A stretch of DNA of 28,188 nucleotides from a virus: positions 1-28,188 of IMG/VR virus record IMGVR_UViG_3300009365_003814. The stretch is one strand, 5' to 3'. The number at the start of each line of letters is the position of its first letter. Position 1 is the stretch's first letter. The translations under genes were made by a program, and so were the position numbers. Positions 21,746 through 28,188 of the stretch are shown here, piece after piece. The notes under the pieces are model-generated. The model had not been told where the DNA came from and did not search any database. It was given only the letters and a program-made list of their open reading frames with translations.

Positions 21746-21842
21746 ACTTCCTTATCCCTGCGGGGACAGTTGGCGGCTACGCCGCCCCAGACTGTCTCCT
21801 CGGGAACGGAAGTAAAAATCTCCGCTGCGCAAGGAGATTTTT
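21746..21842 (+). promoter_or_regulatory. Tandem-hairpin gene-junction element (copy I) burying the RBS
   Basis: Hairpin 1: ACTTCC (21746-21751) with GGAAGT (21808-21813), enclosing GGGGACAGT (21762-21770) with ACTGTCTCC (21791-21799) and GGCGGC (21772-21777) with GCCGCC (21781-21786). Hairpin 2: AAAAATCTCC (21814-21823) pairs perfectly with GGAGATTTTT (21833-21842), with loop GCTGCGCAA. The ribosome site AAGGAG is half in the loop and half in the stem, and the stem ends directly before ATG 21843. It has the same order and edges as copies A and G. Confidence 0.75.
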
Positions 21843-22328
21843 ATGGCAGCACAAACTGGTAGAACTGTAAAAAAGTGGGTCGATTTTCGCATCCACGACA
21901 GCGGGGGCACGATGCGTTCGATCCCTGTGGACAACATCGGTGGGGTGGGTCTGGATTATGACGAGAACGATTTGACTGCATTTCAGGATGCGATCAAGAA
22001 CGTGCTCTTCGGCCATCCGGGGATGAACATCCCCATCAGCGGACCTTTCGACACCGCGGTTGCAGCCGCTGCCGGTACGCTTTCGGGATCTCACACCATC
22101 TTGGAGCCAGTCAACGGTGCAACCACACCGCTCTCACTGGATATCCAGATTGGTATGCGCCATGCCTGGGAAGCCGGGGAGCCGCAGTTCGGCATCACAG
22201 CCACTGCCACAGATGGTGTTGGGATCAACAACTACAAGGTCGATATGGATTCGATGAAATATTCGGCCAATGTTGTTGTCCTTGGCGGCGGTACATTGCC
22301 CGATTGGGGAACAGCGGCTGAGAGCTAG
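21843..22328 (+). CDS. Tail tube-like protein 2
   Basis: 161 residues from ATG 21843. Beta-rich with a central helix-like DYDENDLTAFQDAIKNVLFGHPGMNIPISGPFDTAVAA. LEPVNGATTPLSLDIQIGMRHAWEAGEPQFG follows, a pattern seen in siphophage tail-tube proteins. Size is right for a major tail protein. Its ribosome site is inside hairpin 2 of the preceding junction element. A second two-hairpin spacer follows it. Confidence 0.6.
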   Translation: MAAQTGRTVKKWVDFRIHDSGGTMRSIPVDNIGGVGLDYDENDLTAFQDAIKNVLFGHPGMNIPISGPFDTAVAAAAGTLSGSHTILEPVNGATTPLSLDIQIGMRHAWEAGEPQFGITATATDGVGINNYKVDMDSMKYSANVVVLGGGTLPDWGTAAES

Positions 22329-22333
22329 GAAAC

Positions 22334-22414
22334 CCCTAACTCACCTCTCACGCACTTTGTGCAATTGAGACGCTCGTGGGGCGATCCTGTTCAGCTTTGC
22401 TGACAACAGGATCG
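22334..22414 (+). promoter_or_regulatory. Two-hairpin spacer before tail chaperone gene (copy J)
   Basis: Hairpin 1 is loosely closed by CCCC/GGGG (near 22334-22337/22378-22381) and has a tight tip GCAC-TTT-GTGC (22353-22363). Hairpin 2 is strong: CGATCCTGTT (22382-22391) with AACAGGATCG (22405-22414) and inner CAGC/GCTG around TTT. Unlike copies A, G and I, the AAGGAG ribosome site (22421-22426) lies outside. It could act as a terminator-like or processing structure that sets the ratio of tail tube to chaperone. Confidence 0.55.
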
Positions 22415-22437
22415 AAAGCAAAGGAGTTGAATTGAGT

Positions 22438-22764
22438 ATGCCTAAAACTGTGACAAGTCCGGTAGAAAAGTTTCCCGGAAAGGTGACACTGGCTGAACCA
22501 CTCACCATGCCCATGGTGCTCGAATTCGAGAAGGCCATCGCTGAAGGGCTGGAACTGAAAGACGCCCGTCAGTCTGAGTATGACATGATCATGGTCCCGG
22601 CCATCTGTGCATGTGTTGAAGAATGGAACCTGGAAGGGCTGGGAGATCTCAACCCAGACACCTTCCCTGGTTCACCGCGCAAGGCTTCAGCAAAATTGGT
22701 GAGCTGGCTGACCAGAGAGATCACAGCGCTTTACCGCGATGCGGAAGACGCCCCAAACGTGTGA
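22438..22764 (+). CDS. Tail assembly chaperone, short form (gpG analogue)
   Basis: 108 residues from ATG 22438 (AAGGAG 11 bases upstream); TTG 22432 is an alternative start. Helical protein of the size and position of tail assembly chaperones between tail tube and tape measure (TMPMVLEFEKAIAEGLELKDARQ...MVPAICACVEEWNLEGL). Near its end a slippery heptamer and a strong stem-loop (22752-22798) allow a -1 shift into the next frame. That shift produces a longer gpGT-like fusion ending at 23048. The short form binds the tape measure during tail assembly in the lambda model. Confidence 0.85.
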   Translation: MPKTVTSPVEKFPGKVTLAEPLTMPMVLEFEKAIAEGLELKDARQSEYDMIMVPAICACVEEWNLEGLGDLNPDTFPGSPRKASAKLVSWLTREITALYRDAEDAPNV

Positions 22765-22798
22765 TGGCCGCCGCCTATGCGTACGCGGACGGCGGCCA
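22752..22798 (+). promoter_or_regulatory. Programmed -1 ribosomal frameshift site
   Basis: C_CCA_AAC (22752-22758), read in the frame of the upstream gene, is an X_XXY_YYZ slippery heptamer. A six-base spacer (22759-22764) leads to a perfect nine-pair stem, TGGCCGCCG (22765-22773) with CGGCGGCCA (22790-22798), with a 16-base loop. After slippage the next codons read AAA CGT GTG ATG and enter the downstream frame that is open to 23048. Confidence 0.88.
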
Positions 22799-23048
22799 CT
22801 ATTCACCGGAATTGGATCTGCTCAGCCAGATTGATCGCTTTGGCGTGCAAGCCGTCATGGGGCGTACGCTGGGCTATCTGGAGATCGTGCGCTTGCGATT
22901 AGCCGAGAGTGTGGCGAATGCCTACTTCGAACGGGCCAAATCGAATAATTGGGATACCTGGGCGAGAACATACCCCGACAAACACAGGCTGTTGGAGAAA
23001 GCCCTGGTAGCAGCCATCGAATATGGATATATAGATGTCGAATCCTAG
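22764..23048 (+). CDS. Tail assembly chaperone C-terminal part (gpT analogue, -1 frame)
   Basis: 94 residues if started at ATG 22764, which overlaps the short-form stop by one base. Most likely it is expressed mainly as a fusion with the 22438 gene by -1 frameshift at 22752-22758, giving about 203 residues. The segment is helical (LDLLSQIDRFGVQAVMGRTLGYLEIVRLRLAESVANAYFERAKSN). This matches the role of the T extension, which contacts the tail-tube protein while G holds the tape measure. It overlaps the tape measure gene by 14 bases. Confidence 0.8.
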   Translation: MAAAYAYADGGHYSPELDLLSQIDRFGVQAVMGRTLGYLEIVRLRLAESVANAYFERAKSNNWDTWARTYPDKHRLLEKALVAAIEYGYIDVES

Positions 23049-25119
23049 AGTACAAATCATCATCGATGCTCTGAATCTTGCCAACGACGAGATGAAACAG
23101 CTCGATCAGGAGTTGGAAAAGCTCGACGACACCACGCGTAGGACTGGTGGTGGTATTGACACCATGAAGAAGGGCTGGCAGACCATGATCGGCGTGATGG
23201 CCGGTGTCACCGCAGGTGTGTATGCAGTCAAAAAGGGCTTTGATTTTGCCAAAGAAGGCGCACAGCTCGAGCTTGTCGAAGGGCGCTTTGACCGTTTGGC
23301 TGACAGCATTGGCACCACTGGGGATGCCCTGCTTGCCGACCTGAAACCAGCCATGGGCGGTATGCTGTCACAGGCTGAGATGATGGCCAGCGCCACCGAT
23401 TTGATGGCGTTGGGTCTGGTCAAGACGCACGATGAAGCCATACGTCTGGCCAGTGTTGCAGGCCAGTTGAACATGAACATGAATCAACTGGTGCTGACGC
23501 TGACCAATCAGACCACCATGCGTTTCGATGCTTTAGGCGTGTCGGTGGATGGTTTCAAAGAGAAGGTTGAAGAGCTCGAAGAAGCTGGCATGGACGCCAA
23601 TGATGCCTTCAAAGAAGCCTTCTTGCAGCAGGCCGAAGAGCAATTGGAAAGAGTAGGTAGCGCTGCAGATACAACGGCGGGTGAATTCGCGAGATTGGAA
23701 GCGAATATCAAAGACGCAGGTGATGCGTGGAAACGCAACTTTGTAGCTGAGATTGCACCTGGGGTTGAGTTGTTAAATTCGTTTACTGAAGCCCAAATTG
23801 CTCTAAATGAAGCCGAAGAACAAGGGATTATTACCACTGCCGAGGCAGACAAGATACGCCGTCAGGCAACATTCACTTCATTAGAGTGGGCAGATGTCAA
23901 AGACATTCTCGTAGAAAAAGAACAAGAATACATAGATTCACTAGACGATGCCGATGTTGCCATGCTTTCTTATGCCGATAATGTCGATTTGTTGGTTGAT
24001 AAAGAGGAAGACCTAAAGGAAGGCGTAGAGAAAACCACCGAATCAATCGAAGACCAAGCCAAAGCCTTACGCGCCGCTGGCGAAGCTGCGTTGGGACTCA
24101 TGGGGATATTCCAGAACCAGAGTGTATGGGGACAGGCAAAAGATTGGGAGAAAGATTTAAATGATGGGCTGATTGAACTGGCCATGAATGCGGGAGCCAC
24201 AGGAGATGAATTTGACAATATCATCTCCTATTTGCAATTGTCGGAGCCTGCATTAGCAGCGGCAGCGTTAGCTTCGAAAGAAGCGACGCAATTCAAAGAG
24301 CAGCACAACCAGGCGGTTGCGGAAGGGATTATTGGCGAGGGGATGCTTTACGCAATTCAAGATGATGCCTATGACAATATCTCCAACACAGGGCTACCCG
24401 CTTACGAAGATTTGATCCAAGCGAATAAGGATTTAGGAAAAGCGACAGAATTCTTTGCAAAAGCACACCCAACGGTTAAGAAATTCGGACAAGAACTAGA
24501 GTTTGCTGGCCGTGATGCTGACGAAATGTTTACCATCCTTGAAGATAGATCAGCGAGAACATCTGATAGTTTATCTGATTTAGTGAACATCATACCCGAC
24601 AGTGAAGTGATGATGAGCGCAGCGATGGCAGGGGTTGGAAATGCAATAGAAGACTCTGTTGGTGGTGCTATTGATGGTGCAAAATCTCAGATAGAGAAGT
24701 TTAGAGCAGACTTTGAAACGTTAGACGGATTGGCAGTTGATACGTTTGTAAACGTTCATGTTATCGGTGGTTTTGGTGGTGGCAGAACAATATATTCTAC
24801 GGAATATATCAGGCGCATTGTAATGGAAACCGAGATGGACAATGGCGTTGGCACCTATACCGGAACTTTCGGGCAAGACATTGGGCAAGCTGGTGTTGGT
24901 ATTCGTCATAGCGGTGGGCCTGTGGAAGCAGGAAGGCCATATATATGGAAACCGGGGGAAGAGTTATTGGTCCCAGAACAAGATGGAACCGTAATACCCA
25001 ATAACAAGGTTGATAGTAGCTTCAAGGATCTAGAAAGCGAGATCCGTGGAATGCGTCGAGAGTTGCGCAACCTGCCCGGTCAGATTGCCCGAGAACTTCA
25101 GACAGTGGTGGTGAATTGA
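23035..25119 (+). CDS. Tail tape measure protein
   Basis: 694 residues from ATG 23035. An N-terminal coiled coil (ALNLANDEMKQLDQELEKLDDTTRRTGGG) leads to a hydrophobic stretch (about 50-68, MIGVMAGVTAGVYAVKKGF). A long helical middle follows, with the typical NMNMNQLVLTLTNQTTMRFDALGVSVDGFKEKV repeat-like motif. The C-terminal GGPVEAGRPYIWKPGEELLVPEQDGTVIPNN is the usual tape-measure tail end. It sets tail length; at about 1.5 A per residue it predicts a tail near 100 nm. From about 23640 to 25010 the bases are visibly richer in A/T than both ends, so the middle looks like a recombined segment. Confidence 0.93.
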   Translation: MSNPRVQIIIDALNLANDEMKQLDQELEKLDDTTRRTGGGIDTMKKGWQTMIGVMAGVTAGVYAVKKGFDFAKEGAQLELVEGRFDRLADSIGTTGDALLADLKPAMGGMLSQAEMMASATDLMALGLVKTHDEAIRLASVAGQLNMNMNQLVLTLTNQTTMRFDALGVSVDGFKEKVEELEEAGMDANDAFKEAFLQQAEEQLERVGSAADTTAGEFARLEANIKDAGDAWKRNFVAEIAPGVELLNSFTEAQIALNEAEEQGIITTAEADKIRRQATFTSLEWADVKDILVEKEQEYIDSLDDADVAMLSYADNVDLLVDKEEDLKEGVEKTTESIEDQAKALRAAGEAALGLMGIFQNQSVWGQAKDWEKDLNDGLIELAMNAGATGDEFDNIISYLQLSEPALAAAALASKEATQFKEQHNQAVAEGIIGEGMLYAIQDDAYDNISNTGLPAYEDLIQANKDLGKATEFFAKAHPTVKKFGQELEFAGRDADEMFTILEDRSARTSDSLSDLVNIIPDSEVMMSAAMAGVGNAIEDSVGGAIDGAKSQIEKFRADFETLDGLAVDTFVNVHVIGGFGGGRTIYSTEYIRRIVMETEMDNGVGTYTGTFGQDIGQAGVGIRHSGGPVEAGRPYIWKPGEELLVPEQDGTVIPNNKVDSSFKDLESEIRGMRRELRNLPGQIARELQTVVVN

Positions 25120-26651
25120 TGAGTGTGAGCGCTACCATTGCCCTGGAAGCCAACTTCAGCGGTGCGGTGTGGACCGATATCATCGCTGATTCTCGTGCTG
25201 CGCAAGGTATCAGTATGAGCCGCGGCATTCGGGGTTCTGGACCCACGTATCGCGTGGCATCGCCGGGGTCCATGAGTTTTCATTTGAACAACAGCGCCCT
25301 AAACAGCGGGTCAAAGTTGGGGTATTACAGTCCAGACCACGCCAACGCCCGCAGCGGCTTTGAGAACGGGCTGAAGACTCGCCTGAAGATTACCTATGAC
25401 GGTACGACGTACTACAAGTTCAGGGGCAAGGTCATCAACATCGAGCCGAGTGCGGGGCAGTACGGGCCGCGTGACACCTACGTTGAAGCGGCTGATTACA
25501 TCGAAGAAATGGGGCGGCACAAGGTTGACAAGGTTGCGGTGCAGCTGTCGAAACGTGACGATCAGGCACTGACCACGCTGATTGCCAACATGCCCATTGC
25601 GCCAGTAGCCACCAGTTATGCCACAGGGCCGGACACCTACACCTACGTGCTGCACGACATCAAAGACGAGAGTACCACGGTGCTGAACGCTTGCCAGCGG
25701 CTTATGCAGAGCGGCGCGGGGTATTTGTTCGTCAAAGGCGACCAGACCGGCGGTGAAACGCTGACCTACCAGAGCCGCACCAACCGCATATCTGGTGCAA
25801 CGTCACAGGCCACGCTTGACGACACAATGGTGAGTTTGCAGGTGACAAGGCCGGTGGATGCGGTGTTCAACCGTATTGTGGCAGTGACCTACCCTGCTGA
25901 AGTGGACAGCGCAGCGACCACGGTGCTGTTCACGCTACAGAAAGAAGTATCAATAGGCGCTGGTGACACGCTGGTGCTGACGTGCCGGTACAGAGATCCC
26001 AGCGGGGCAAGAACCAGGGTCAGCGGCGATGCTATGACTGACCCGCTGGTGGGTGATACCAACTTCAAGGTGTCGTCTGTTTCCGGTGACAACGGTAACG
26101 ACCTGAACGGCAGTGTGACGATTGTTGAAGAATACGGCGGTAATACGGGTGAAATATCCATTACAAACAACCACACTGGCACGGCCTATTTGAACAAATT
26201 AGAGCTGACCGGCAAGGGTATCTACTTGTATGACCCAATTCAGAGCATAGCTGAAGACACTGACAGCCAAGACACGCACGGGGAGCGCACGCTGGTCTTC
26301 GATATGAAATACCAGGACAACACCAACGTGGGCATGGATGTCTCCAATGCTTTCCTGGGCCAATACAAAGACCCGTACACGTCGATCACCGGCTGCACGT
26401 TCATCGCCAACACCAACGACACTTTGATGACAGCGGCACTGAACGTGGAGATCGGCGACCTGGTGACCATTGCGGAAACAGTCACGGGCATCAATGCGGA
26501 CTTCTTTGTCAACGGCATTGATTTCGATATTACCGATGACGGTCTTATCACCTGTTCGTGGGTGCTGGAACCCAGCGTTGCGGCTGCATACTTGATATTG
26601 GATGATGCTAACTTTGCACAGTTGGACAGCACGGCTGTTCTAGGATGGTGA
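25119..26651 (+). CDS. Distal tail/baseplate hub-like protein
   Basis: 510 residues from ATG 25119, overlapping the tape measure stop by one base. Beta-rich throughout. The first 120 residues (FSGAVWTDIIADSRAAQGISMSRGIRG...YYKFRGKVINIEPSAGQYGPRDTYVEAADYIEEMGRHKV) recall Dit/gp27-like hub domains that begin tail tips. RLMQSGAGYLFVKGD follows as in siphophage tail-associated hubs. The middle has Ig-like strands. The gene order (directly after tape measure) is the main support. No lytic domain is visible, so it is not an enzymatic Tal. Confidence 0.7.
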   Translation: MSVSATIALEANFSGAVWTDIIADSRAAQGISMSRGIRGSGPTYRVASPGSMSFHLNNSALNSGSKLGYYSPDHANARSGFENGLKTRLKITYDGTTYYKFRGKVINIEPSAGQYGPRDTYVEAADYIEEMGRHKVDKVAVQLSKRDDQALTTLIANMPIAPVATSYATGPDTYTYVLHDIKDESTTVLNACQRLMQSGAGYLFVKGDQTGGETLTYQSRTNRISGATSQATLDDTMVSLQVTRPVDAVFNRIVAVTYPAEVDSAATTVLFTLQKEVSIGAGDTLVLTCRYRDPSGARTRVSGDAMTDPLVGDTNFKVSSVSGDNGNDLNGSVTIVEEYGGNTGEISITNNHTGTAYLNKLELTGKGIYLYDPIQSIAEDTDSQDTHGERTLVFDMKYQDNTNVGMDVSNAFLGQYKDPYTSITGCTFIANTNDTLMTAALNVEIGDLVTIAETVTGINADFFVNGIDFDITDDGLITCSWVLEPSVAAAYLILDDANFAQLDSTAVLGW

Positions 26652-26652
26652 T

Positions 26653-27027
26653 ATGAAGAAGGTTTATGCAAGAGTAAACCACGGTAGATGGATAGCTGAC
26701 TGCCCGGATTGCAGCAACGGGGCGATGCTGGTTAACCCTGAGAAATTAGAACCGTTTATCTGCGGTAACTGCTTTCCTGGGATGGTAGCCAAAACAATAA
26801 AAAAAGTTGGCGAGGATAAGTATGTTCCTGTTCCTGACGATAAGACCATATTCAGAACCGCAGAAACAGTAATGGGCGCAGGGTACGCATACGAAGTAGT
26901 GATACCCGATAACTGGTCAGAGATATTTGAAACACTGCGGCCGCGATTGCTGGAAAACATGAATTGGGAACCAGGGGAAACATTGGACGATTTGATTGAA
27001 GAAAATATTGAGCATAAGGTGACATAA
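26653..27027 (+). CDS. Small zinc-ribbon-like tail-region protein
   Basis: 124 residues from ATG 26653. CPDC (about 17-20) and CGNC (about 37-40) are paired as in a zinc ribbon. The C-terminal half is acidic and helical (DNWSEIFETLRPRLLENMNWEPGETLDDLIEENIEHKV). Proteins of this kind, with one zinc ribbon and the NMNWEPGETL-type tail, occur in tail-tip regions, perhaps as assembly factors. The gene is more AT-rich than the preceding one. The TAATG junction couples it to the next gene. Confidence 0.65.
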   Translation: MKKVYARVNHGRWIADCPDCSNGAMLVNPEKLEPFICGNCFPGMVAKTIKKVGEDKYVPVPDDKTIFRTAETVMGAGYAYEVVIPDNWSEIFETLRPRLLENMNWEPGETLDDLIEENIEHKVT

Positions 27028-27611
27028 TGGCCTGGACAGCACCAAGAACCTGGGTGGTCGGTGAAACCGTCACCGCCGCCCTAATGAATACGCACCTAAG
27101 AGATAATTTGACTTTCTTGGGTAGCACTCACGACCACGACGGCGACAGCGGCGACGGTGCAACGCTATCTTTCTCTGAGTACGACTATATTTGCATAGTA
27201 GACGAGAAAGCGCAGAACACGGCTGGCGGCACGTTCACCAGCGGCGCATGGCGAACACGCGACCTGAACAGCGAAAAGGCAGACACCGGCAACCATGCCA
27301 GTGTTTCGTCAAACCAGATAACTTTAGAGGCTGGGACGTATAGAGCATTTGTTACTGCCGCTCATTTTATTGTAGATAACAATGCTCTTAGATTGCAAAA
27401 CATTACAGATGGGACAACAATCCTTACAGGAACAAACCCCACAAATTATCCTGGGTGGCCTGTGATTGTTGGCCGATTTACACTTGCGGCGCAGAAAGTT
27501 ATTGAAGTTCAACATAGGTGTCAAACAACGCGATCTACAGACGGATATGGCAAAGCGGCTAACTTCCAGGTTGAAACCTACACTATCGTTCAGTTGATTA
27601 GGGAGAGCTAA
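27027..27611 (+). CDS. Tail fibre/receptor-binding-like protein
   Basis: 194 residues from ATG 27027. The N-terminus WTAPRTWVVGETVTAALMNTHLRDNL is a recurrent attachment motif of phage tail-tip and fibre proteins. The remainder (about 75-194, ISLEAGTYRAFVTAAHF-like strands, NALRLQNITDGTTILTGT, YTIVQLI) has the spacing of a C1q/TNF-like jelly roll used for receptor binding. It would trimerise at the tail tip and recognise the host surface. The jelly roll is judged by eye. The second half is more AT-rich than the first. Confidence 0.7.
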   Translation: MAWTAPRTWVVGETVTAALMNTHLRDNLTFLGSTHDHDGDSGDGATLSFSEYDYICIVDEKAQNTAGGTFTSGAWRTRDLNSEKADTGNHASVSSNQITLEAGTYRAFVTAAHFIVDNNALRLQNITDGTTILTGTNPTNYPGWPVIVGRFTLAAQKVIEVQHRCQTTRSTDGYGKAANFQVETYTIVQLIRES

Positions 27612-28013
27612 ATGGATATTGCACTTGCCTTGTGGCAAATAAACCCCGAATACGAATATCTCTTGAATGACGACAAGACAGAGATCATAGAGTGGCGTAA
27701 TGAAGATTCCCAACCTACACCTGCTGAGCTGGAAGCGGCGTGGCTGTTATGCCCATTAGCGTATTCTATTGAAGCTGACAAGGAAACTATCAAGGGTGAT
27801 GGTGTTGACGTTGCCACAGTGACGGTACGAATGCCCACCGAGAGCTGGGACGTGACAGTGAACGGCGATACGCACACAATTGATGCTGAGCGCACGGATT
27901 TTTATGGCTACGGTGAGATCCTACTGGACAGTACAGAGCCAGGAACGGTTATTGAAGTTAGGGGAACAGGGGTCAATACAGATAGCTTGACTGTAGAGGT
28001 GCAAGATGCCTAA
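27612..28013 (+). CDS. XkdW-like tail protein with Ig-like C-terminus
   Basis: 133 residues from ATG 27612, with GGGAGAG upstream. The N-terminus LWQINPEYEYLLNDDKTEIIEWRNEDSQPTPAELEAAWLL has the pattern of XkdW-like phage proteins (short beta meander, then PT.AEL..A). The C-terminal about 75 residues (TIKGDGVDVATVTVRMP...TVIEVRGTGVNTDSLTVEV) look like an Ig-like beta sandwich, a common virion surface module. Overlap of eight bases with the next gene. Confidence 0.65.
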   Translation: MDIALALWQINPEYEYLLNDDKTEIIEWRNEDSQPTPAELEAAWLLCPLAYSIEADKETIKGDGVDVATVTVRMPTESWDVTVNGDTHTIDAERTDFYGYGEILLDSTEPGTVIEVRGTGVNTDSLTVEVQDA

Positions 28014-28188
28014 GAGAATACGTGTCAACGACGATGAAGTCAAGAAGCGCAAAGAAGCAAAGGGTGAATTGAAGAAACTCGATAAAGTTGTTGAGAAACT
28101 AAAGAATGGCACCGGCAACCAAGCACAGAGATTAGCCAGGGTGGAGAAGGTTCTAGCGCATGTGTTAGAGATATTGGGGGAAGGGTAA
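28006..28188 (+). CDS. Small basic coiled-coil protein, 60 aa
   Basis: MPKRIRVNDDEVKKRKEAKGELKKLDKVVEKLKNG then NQAQRLARVEKVLAHVLEILGEG: two amphipathic helices, mostly Lys and Leu, with no membrane segment. ATG 28006 overlaps the previous stop by eight bases and the stop codon ends exactly at the last base of the window. It could be a tail-tip or XhlA-like accessory lacking the membrane part. Function unknown. Confidence 0.65.
   Translation: MPKRIRVNDDEVKKRKEAKGELKKLDKVVEKLKNGTGNQAQRLARVEKVLAHVLEILGEG

Noticed and set aside
439-27895. Many long open frames on the - strand, for example 8493-9116, 12321-12917, 18126-18704 and 19770-20459
   Set aside because: Each lies opposite a well supported + strand gene, has no ribosome site and shows no family motif.
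1-28188. CRISPR array, diversity-generating retroelement or retron
   Set aside because: No regularly spaced direct repeats of 23-40 bases, no reverse transcriptase motif and no template/variable repeat pair were seen near the fibre genes.

Overview
The window reads as most of a temperate siphovirus-type (HK97-like, long non-contractile tail) prophage or phage genome. Every gene I can support is on the + strand, mostly overlapping by 1-40 bases. The host is not named by the sequence. GC is near 50%, and there are palindromic insert repeats encoding PFDxAQG-type peptides and GGTTAGC/CTTCGC-type intergenic palindromes. My impression is that these are common in Chloroflexota (Anaerolineae), so that host group is a low-to-moderate confidence inference.

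Layout. 1-108 is the C-terminal tail of an IS630-type transposase. It abuts a decapitated replication-ATPase-like gene (124-915). 916-1335 is non-coding and holds a striking symmetric dyad of AAATGAAC/GTTCATTT repeats around a perfect 15-bp AT-rich inverted repeat, a candidate replication origin or operator. 1336-4189 carries small accessory genes: two membrane proteins with DNA-binding-like parts, a Cys-rich protein and a small winged-helix protein. 4182-5204 is an IntI-like tyrosine integrase. 5311-7629 is a cargo-like block: DnaJ-type zinc protein, PAPS-reductase-like PP-loop enzyme, Gp37/Gp68 radical-SAM-like protein, and a small zinc protein. A short promoter/hairpin/terminator leader (7629-7757) precedes the lysis-type region (LL-H-like holin and a second one-helix membrane protein). 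A calcineurin-like metallophosphoesterase follows.

From 9784 the morphogenesis module is canonical: small and large terminase, HK97 portal, MuF-like protein fused to an HExxH zincin domain, gp10-like protein, prohead serine protease, major capsid protein, decoration-like protein, an MptE/DUF115-like enzyme, connector proteins, two tail-tube-like proteins, tail assembly chaperones with a programmed -1 frameshift, tape measure, distal tail protein, and tail-tip/fibre-like genes, ending at 28188. No endolysin, repressor or tRNA was recognised, and the left end is broken by the IS.

The most unusual structure outside the genes is a set of gene-junction elements made of two consecutive hairpins. 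They fill the gaps before the genes starting at 3213, 9784 and 21843, with looser versions before 5311, 6531, 8237 and 22438. In the three best copies the second hairpin buries the ribosome binding site, its 3' arm ends at the base before the ATG, and stems differ in sequence while keeping pairing.
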